From: Ctenosaura bakeri
Taxonomy: Eukaryota; Chordata; Lepidosauria; Squamata; Iguanidae
Reading direction: 5' to 3'
NCBI GenBank assembly: GCA_948474755.1
Contig: CAOLHI010000955.1
Location: 248,001 to 312,000 of the forward strand
Length of the DNA: 64,000 nucleotides
In this document: piece after piece, positions 58,198-64,000 of the stretch
How the letters are laid out: each line of letters starts with the position of its first letter
Position numbering within the stretch: position 1 is the stretch's first letter
Notes under the pieces: generated by a model
The model's input: only the letters and a program-made list of their open reading frames with translations
Told to the model about the DNA's origin: nothing
Databases searched by the model: none
Made by a program: the position numbers and the translations under genes

Positions 58198-60387
58198 TAA
58201 GTTGTGTAAAACGATGCCCTCAGCTGACTTTACTGTCTACACTAGGGTACAGCTATCATTTTAGAAAGGAAACAAGGGAGAAGGAATCTAGCCCCAGCTT
58301 TGAGACTGACTGGTTTATTCTGGCATGCACTTTCATGGATTTCAATCCACTTGTTCAGATACACTGACTGAGTACAGTGTTAATGAAACAGATTTTTAAG
58401 CAGTTCCATAGCTGTTGGAGTCAGCTCAGAAGGTAATGGGATACATAATCATGTAAATTGTGACACTGACCATAAACTTTCAAAGAGTTGTATAAAATGA
58501 TACATGTCTGTCAAGCACCTATCTTGTTGGTTTTGAGGTGTGAAACCAATGCTTCGTGATTACCTGGAAGTAATGTCCTTAGAGCAGGAAAATATTCTTA
58601 GCAGAATCCTTTTGCTATTTGCATAGCTGTGATGAAACTCATGTATTAATAAATGTAGTGTGCCAAGAAAATATCATCTCTGTTCATACGAATGTATTGG
58701 AATTTCCTCTGAATTTTTTTGTTCCAGAACACCCACTTGTAGGTCAGAGACTGAATGTCCACCTTGCTTAAAAATTTGTGGTGTTAATATTTGATGCATC
58801 TGAAGAAGTAATATTAAATCTGTGAAAGCATCTGCAGAATAAATCAATCCCAAAGGTGCTGTTTCATTCTTCTGTACCCCTACTTTTCATTCTGAAACTG
58901 TATTAACACATCTGTCTTCTGGAAAGATGCCATCTTAGAAAATTGAGGACATAACTATAGAATCAAAGAGGCAGCAAAGGGTTGGGTAGACTCTGTTGCC
59001 ACCAGAAATTTACCATCAGAAGTCAAGTAAACTTTTGCAGTCAGGCCAGATCTGCATATAGGATTTTCAGATTAGGGGGAAAAAGTGGGACAGTGGGAAG
59101 GACAAAATGAATGACTTGGGAGAATATGATATTGAGATTATTTCTATACCACTATCTATATCTAACATGTTATCCTGAATTGGACAAAAAGGTAAACATT
59201 ATTAAATGTAGACATCAGGGTAAGTGATGTGCCAAATAACTTGATGCCAAGCTGTTCAAGGTTTCATGTGTCAATAGCAAGATTTGAACTGGGTTTGGGT
59301 GCTAACAGATAGCCAGGGCATTTTCATCAGCACTGGTATAATATGCAGGTGGCTTGACAACCTAATCAGCATCTTACCGACTGCATTCTGCACCAGCTGC
59401 AACTTCCATATCAAAGACATGAGAAGCTCTGCACGTCAGTAATCTAAATGCAGGCTACCAGTTCAGGGACTATAGTAGCTAGGTTATTCCTGTTGAGGAA
59501 AGGGTGCCAGATTACTGGCTGAAGATGGTAATAGGTGTTCCTTTCCACTTGGACCTTTAATTACAATGATGGAAGCAACAGCACTCTCCCCAACTATATC
59601 CCACCTGAAGCAGGCACTTCCCATTTCCCCTGCACATCATGTTCTGGAAGTTAGCACTAACCATAGGTTTCCAATATGAGCTGTTAGGCTTCAAATTTGG
59701 GGCTCTACAATTTGCTATAGAATTGATGTATTAATTGGCACTTTAGACAATTGTAGCTCATCAAATGACCTTTGCCTTTCACTTATTTATAGTTAACATG
59801 TAGCCAAAAGGAATGCTGTATTGCATCACTGATGTCTTTGAAAATGATCAGGTGGGAATTTCACTGTACAATTTCACATTTCACTGTACAAGTGGTGACT
59901 CTGCTGATGCATGATCTTTTCCTGATGCAAGCATAAAAAATAGTATAAGAAGGGAATAAACCATCCTTCTGGGGTCATCACTGTTGGTGATTGCTAGAGG
60001 GATCCTTTGGCCAAAGCTGTGTGTATGTCCTTGTGTCTTTCTTGTCAATTTGTCATTTTGCTCCATCCTTTTTTACCTTTCTACCTGTTGTTCGGGGTTC
60101 ATATCAGCTCCGTGTCCATCTGAGGATATGGTGGAGGTGTGATTAATTTATCCTCCTTTTAACAGAGTGACATCACAGGAAACTAGGTCTATGGAACTCA
60201 TGCATAAGAGAACAAAGGAGGGAGCCTGTGAGTCTGTAGTGAACATGCCTCATTCCTAAAGCATGAACTGAGCCAATGTATCCTATTTCTTCAAAGTCAT
60301 TTACTTGCACTCTTTTCCCTCCAAGTATAGCTGGAGCTGTTCATTGTTCATAACAATTATTATTAGTCAGTCAGTACATACCCTATG
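58198..60387. other. Intron 2 stretch, nothing recognised
   Basis: No gene, named repeat or strong structure was seen. Confidence 0.45.
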
Positions 60388-61062
60388 GAGAGACAGCTTG
60401 GTTTAGTGATTTGAGTATTGGACTATGATCCTGAAGACCAGAGTTCGATTCCCCGCTTAGCTATAGAAACCCACTGGGTGCTGTTGGGTGCATCACACAC
60501 CCTTAGCACCCAGAAAACATGAGATAGGTTCACCTTAGGATTGCCCTAAGTAGGAAATGACTTTATTAACTGCAGCAAGGTTAAGGATAGCTAAGAATTG
60601 GAAAATAAAGCAAGATACTCAAATGAATAGTATAAAGAACTATGGGATATAGCTATTAACAATAAATTGACTTGTAATATTAAAGTAAAAAAGGGGGAAT
60701 TAAAAAGAGATATTTTTATAGATACTTGGGGTGAATTTATAGGTTATGTGTTAATAAAGGGAAAGGAAGTAAACCAACTGAACAATCATTACAATTTTGG
60801 AAGGCGAATGGAACTTCCTAAAGGGAATGGAAGGGGTTATATCTCTAATGGTCCAGGTGGTGGGGAGCACTTATGATTTAATTGTAGAATAGATTGAGTT
60901 CAAGAATATATGGTATATAATGGATTGTTAGTTTATGTTTATTATGTATTTGGTGTGGTGTTGCGTGTTTTGTAATGTCATGTATTGTTATGTCGTTTAA
61001 ATAATCAATAAAAATTTTAAAAAAATAAGTAGGAAATGACTTGAAGGCAGACAACAACAGCA
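60388..61062 (+). mobile_element. Sauria-type SINE split by an L1
   Basis: The head GAGACAGCTTGGTTTAGTGA, the B box AGAGTTCGATTCCCC and the tail to GTAGGAAATGACTT are followed, after the insertion, by a repeated GTAGGAAATGACTTGAAGGC and ACAACAACAGCAACAAC. Its B box is the best preserved of the Sauria copies here. Confidence 0.9.
60564..61025 (+). mobile_element. 5'-truncated L1 3' end inside a SINE
   Basis: 462 bp flanked by a perfect 17-bp duplication TAAGTAGGAAATGACTT (60547-60563 and 61026-61042). It ends AATCAATAAAAATTTTAAAA with a poly(A)-like tail. The start reads as the L1 ORF2 C-terminus (TCNIKVKKGELKRDIFIDTW), followed by a 3' UTR. Confidence 0.9.
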
Positions 61063-61768
61063 ACAACATGCTCTATACAAGTACTTCACACTTTCCCAAA
61101 TGTACTTAATTTGTTTGTTTATATTTCTCTCTGGGGTTGACTTTTGATAAGTGAAATGTAATGTGCATAAAGACAGCCTTCAGAAATGTGCAACTGAAGC
61201 TGGAGATGAAGATCAGTCTCAGTAATTAAAATCACCATATAAAAATACGGGAACACTATCACAGCAGTAAAAGAATCATGAATTTAAAATATAACAAGAA
61301 TATTTGCAAACTTGATAAGGACATTCACAGCTGAGAAAACAAGGTTTCCGACATCTTGGCCTTTATGACTGGAGTCCTTTTGATGACTTTCACTAGCCTC
61401 ATCAGGGGCTTTGTTCACCTAAGGATATTTTGCTCAGTGTTGCTCAAGAAGGCATTCAAGACTTTCTTGTGTAGTGGGTTTTCCAAGGCTGTACAGCAGC
61501 TATGAGATGTCACTGGCTGCAGCTTGGCTCCTCCAGCCAAAACAGTCACTGTTTAGCTGTATGCCAGAAGAGCTCCACTGAGCTGTTGCCCAGCTGGCAG
61601 CCACAATCCTGTTGGACTTCCACATGAATACACTAGTGGAGTTCTGTGTTCTATAGGTGATGTGTAAGACATAGGACTTGATTTGCAGTTCTGGTAGGGC
61701 TCTTTAATTTTAGTTGCCTTTTTTCCCTCTCATGTATGAAAAATAATTTTCTATTGGGTTAACTCCAG
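61063..61768. other. End of intron 2, nothing recognised
   Basis: Unassigned sequence up to the exon 3 acceptor. Confidence 0.45.
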
Positions 61769-61913
61769 GTACACAGAAGGTCTGACTGATCCCAGCTACC
61801 ATGGGCAGATTCTCACACTGGTTAATCCCATCATAGGAAATGGTGGTGTCCCAGATACTACTGCTCTGGATGAAATTGGACTCAGCAGGTTCTTGGAATC
61901 TGATGGTATCAAG
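61769..61913 (+). CDS. CPS1: CPS1 exon 3: small-subunit-like domain core
   Basis: 145 bp. The first base completes the split Gly codon; then [40 protein letters not shown] and FLESDGIK. The 'Y.GQIL....P.IGN.G' block is the conserved signature of carbamoyl-phosphate synthase small chains. It aligns without gaps to mammalian CPS1 with mainly conservative changes. The acceptor is GGGTTAACTCCAG, the donor AAG|GTAAAG, phase 0. No disabling change. Confidence 0.98.
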
Positions 61914-62184
61914 GTAAAGAGAAGCAGCTTCAGACTAAAAAACACCTTGATTTAGCAAGAAAGATTTTTCCCTTGCCTATGGCAAATAAATTGGTATTCT
62001 TCATGTTTCTTCTGTTATGGTGCAAGCATGCAGTTAGTGAAACATTCCAGAAAATGTTCTTTCTAATATAGATTAAAAATGAATATTATACCAAATATTG
62101 AACTTATAGGCTTCAGTGTAAGATTGACTTCTGAATTTATTTTAAAGTTGTTTCTTTCATGCATGTGCCATCCTTTTTTTACAG
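61914..62184 (+). other. CPS1: CPS1 intron 3 (271 bp)
   Basis: Short phase-0 intron, GTAAAG to CCTTTTTTTACAG, with a good polypyrimidine tract and no repeat. Confidence 0.95.
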
Positions 62185-62274
62185 GTTTCAGGTTTGCTGG
62201 TGTTGGACTATAGCAATGAATACAGTCATTGGCGAGCTGTGAAACCCCTTGGGCAGTGGCTGAAAGAAGAAAAG
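62185..62274 (+). CDS. CPS1: CPS1 exon 4: small-subunit-like domain
   Basis: 90 bp, 30 codons: [20 protein letters not shown] then [10 protein letters not shown]. The mammalian protein reads [13 protein letters not shown]...K.LGQWL.EEK here, so the frame and exon length are secure. The [16 protein letters not shown] segment, continuing into exon 5, is typical of CarA-type small chains. The acceptor is CCTTTTTTTACAG, the donor AAG|GTGAGG, phase 0. Intact. Confidence 0.98.
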
Positions 62275-62985
62275 GTGAGGGATTATTAGGTAATTAGGTA
62301 GATAATTAGGTAGATAATTTCTTGCAAAAATAGGATTTTGGAAATGCTGGCCATTGAAAGGCTGCAACATTGAGACACAAGTAAGAAAAAATGCTCATAT
62401 ATTTTTCTGAAATGCCTGCCTTAAAATCTTGGTACCCTTTCAATAGTGCTAAAAACAATCTTTGGCTAAAGCAGGTTTCTGTAAGAGTTTGTGTAGCATA
62501 ATTTCCCCCACCCCACCCTGTCCCAGTGATTTTTCTCTTGATTTTGGAATGTCAAGTTATGTTTAAATTGGTTCAGTTGTCAAAGTTTCTCTTCAAGCCC
62601 TCAACAACTCCTGCAAATGGTATCTTTGTAGCTAATTCTTGCAGAGAACAGTGGTTCCTCCTTCCAGAGAACTTTGGGTGATGTAGTTCATGTAGAGCAC
62701 ACAGCAGGAGATGTTTCTTAACAGAAAAGCCATTGCACCTTGCTACAATTTCTGGATTTGAGGGGAAGCTATAAAAGTTAAAATGCTATAAATTCAACTT
62801 AACCGTGCAATGTAAATATGCACTGAAAATTCTTGGCTTTGTATTGTGATCAGTGTGAATTTTGTTACTGGCAGACATCACTGGTTAGTGTGGTCTTCTG
62901 CAAATTTAGTTTATGTCAATATTCTTACACTATTGCCACCCATTTCCACTTCTAATATTTAATCTCCTTTGTTGTGTTTTTCCAG
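62275..62985 (+). other. CPS1: CPS1 intron 4 (711 bp)
   Basis: Phase-0 intron, GTGAGG to TTGTGTTTTTCCAG. No recognisable repeat; an imperfect tandem TAGGTAGATAATTAGG duplication follows the donor at 62290-62320. Confidence 0.95.
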
Positions 62986-63042
62986 GTTCCAGCACTTTAT
63001 GGGATTGATACCAGGATGCTCTCAAAAATCATTCGTGACCAG
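62986..63042 (+). CDS. CPS1: CPS1 exon 5 (last in window)
   Basis: 57 bp, 19 codons: VPALYGIDTRMLSKIIRDQ, against VPA.YG.DTRML.KIIRD. in mammalian CPS1. It completes 176 codons from the start and is still within the small-chain-like domain. The acceptor is GTGTTTTTCCAG, the donor CAG|GTAGTT, phase 0. The glutaminase-like domain, both synthase halves and the N-acetylglutamate-binding region lie beyond the right edge, so catalytic competence cannot be judged here. Confidence 0.97.
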
Positions 63043-63124
63043 GTAGTTAAAAAAAAAAAACACTTGTAAAATGAATACTTTGAGGATAGACCAAATGACA
63101 AGTACAGGGTGGTGGCAGTGGTAG

Positions 63125-63335
63125 TTGTTTTTAACAAATGAGAATGGATGACACTGAAAGCTTCTATGTACCAAGTTGCTCCATCTGGCTCTGTAGCATG
63201 TACACTGGCTGGCAATGGCTCTCCAGGTTTTTCAAGTGGCAATGTTTCCCAGCCCTAATGAGAAATGCTAGGCAACATGAGACCTTTTGCATGTGTGGCA
63301 TATGCTCTGTCATTAAGCGGTAGCCCTTCCACGTC
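63125..63335 (-). mobile_element. Old tRNA-headed SINE
   Basis: On the - strand a tRNA-like head reads GGGCTACCGCTTAATGACAG, AGCATATGCCACACATGCAA, AAGGTCTCATGTTGCCT, close in layout to tRNA-Ala. The + strand body reads GTACACTGGCTGGCAATGGC, TCTCCAGGTTTTTCAAG and TTTCCCAGCCCTAATGAGAA. Body and tail resemble the 5S-headed SINE at 49062. Confidence 0.7.
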
Positions 63336-63658
63336 AGGTAGAACAGGACTATGATCTTTAACTTCCTCATTCATATTGCCCAAGGAAGCAATATTCTATA
63401 CATACAGGATAAATACAATTTTGTGTTTTAAGTCATAGCTTAATACACAAAATATTACCGATATACTATGTATGTTGCTATGAGACATACTAAGAGAAGT
63501 TGCTTGATTTTTTTCTAAATGCATAATGGAGCCTTATCAAATGTGGAACCTAACTTACATTTACCAAGCAAGTTTGCAATTCAGTAGTGAGAACAGAGTT
63601 TTGGTATGTCAAACACATAAATGAACTCTGTGAACTAAAGGAAAGCCTAAAAGCCTTA

Positions 63659-64000
63659 GGCCATTTCCATGCAACAGGGTTAAGCTGCTTTTGGGACAGG
63701 ATGGCAGTGGTTGGCAGGTCATGCTTCCACACAACGTCATTGCCTGCCCATTGCCATCCTGTCCCTGAGCATCGTGCTGATACAATTTTTACAAAACAGA
63801 AAAAATCCGTTTTATGCCTGTGATTGTGTAGTGATCCTGTTGCTCCTGGCTGTGTGGGAGCTGTGGAAGTGCGTTGGCGATGCTTTCTTCCATAGTGCAG
63901 CAATGGAAAGTGCCTGGCTGCACTGCAGAAGGAAGAAGTGGTGCCATTGTGCTCCCTTCCGAGGACTGAGCAGGTGTGGAGGGGAGCATTGTTGGTGCAT
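63659..64000. mobile_element. Harbinger-like element, left part
   Basis: After a TTA (63656-63658) the sequence GGCCATTTCCATGCAACAGG starts an element whose terminus resembles M1 and the Harbinger-like elements. GC content rises inside. The right end is outside the window, so this is provisional. Confidence 0.45.

Larger units (their letters stand above)
49807..61768 (+). other. CPS1: CPS1 intron 2 (12.0 kb)
   Basis: Phase-2 intron from GTAAGA to AACTCCAG. It holds MITEs, SINEs, a CR1 and an L1 listed separately; no other gene was recognised. 49807-51300 contains nothing I can name apart from a pyrimidine-rich run at 50360-50400. Confidence 0.93.
63043..64000 (+). other. CPS1: CPS1 intron 5, start only
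   Basis: Begins GTAGTTAAAAAAAAAA; the acceptor lies outside the window. It contains an old SINE and the left part of a Harbinger-like element, listed separately. Confidence 0.9.

Noticed and set aside
1..64000. CRISPR arrays, operons or bacterial-type defence systems
   Set aside because: The window is vertebrate nuclear DNA with spliced exons; none of the tandem repeats has the spacer pattern of a CRISPR array.

Overview
The window is vertebrate genomic DNA, most likely from a squamate reptile (lizard or snake). It holds the 5' part of one recognisable gene, CPS1 (mitochondrial carbamoyl-phosphate synthase, ammonia type), on the + strand. Evidence for a squamate: tRNA-derived SINEs with a Bov-B-like tail (Sauria-type), 5S-rRNA-derived SINEs, several CR1 and L2-like LINE fragments, L1 insertions, and many hAT, Harbinger-like and pogo-like MITEs, all among AT-rich non-coding sequence. 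The species cannot be named from the sequence.

Layout. Positions 1-16176 are intergenic and hold repeats only; no upstream neighbour gene was recognised. CPS1 exon 1 (16177-16302) carries the start codon and mitochondrial presequence. Exon 2 is at 49697-49806, exon 3 at 61769-61913, exon 4 at 62185-62274 and exon 5 at 62986-63042; the gene continues past the right edge. Intron 1 is 33.4 kb and intron 2 is 12.0 kb; introns 3 and 4 are 271 and 711 bp. Together the five exons encode 176 codons with consistent phases and canonical GT/AG junctions, covering the presequence and most of the small-subunit-like N-terminal domain.

Intron 1 is dominated by a tandem pair of same-orientation, non-CR1 non-LTR retrotransposons on the - strand (about 31.9-35.3 kb and 36.0-44.6 kb). 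Both were later broken by other elements: a pogo-like MITE in the first; two Harbinger-like elements and a 5'-truncated L1 with a 16-bp target-site duplication in the second. Other clear nests are an L2-like relic split by a hAT that itself carries a 5S SINE and a CR1 (10.0-12.1 kb), a Sauria SINE split by a hAT with a perfect 8-bp duplication (24.4-25.5 kb), and a Sauria SINE split by an L1 with a 17-bp duplication (60.4-61.06 kb).

I found no novel multi-gene system. The most interesting items are a near-perfect 43-bp-stem hairpin 2.3 kb upstream of the CPS1 start, a GC-rich Harbinger-like element with a 20-bp central palindrome in intron 1, 5S-headed and tRNA-headed SINEs that appear to share a body and tail, two pairs of unclassified dispersed repeats, and an inverted repeat just upstream of the presumed CPS1 promoter.
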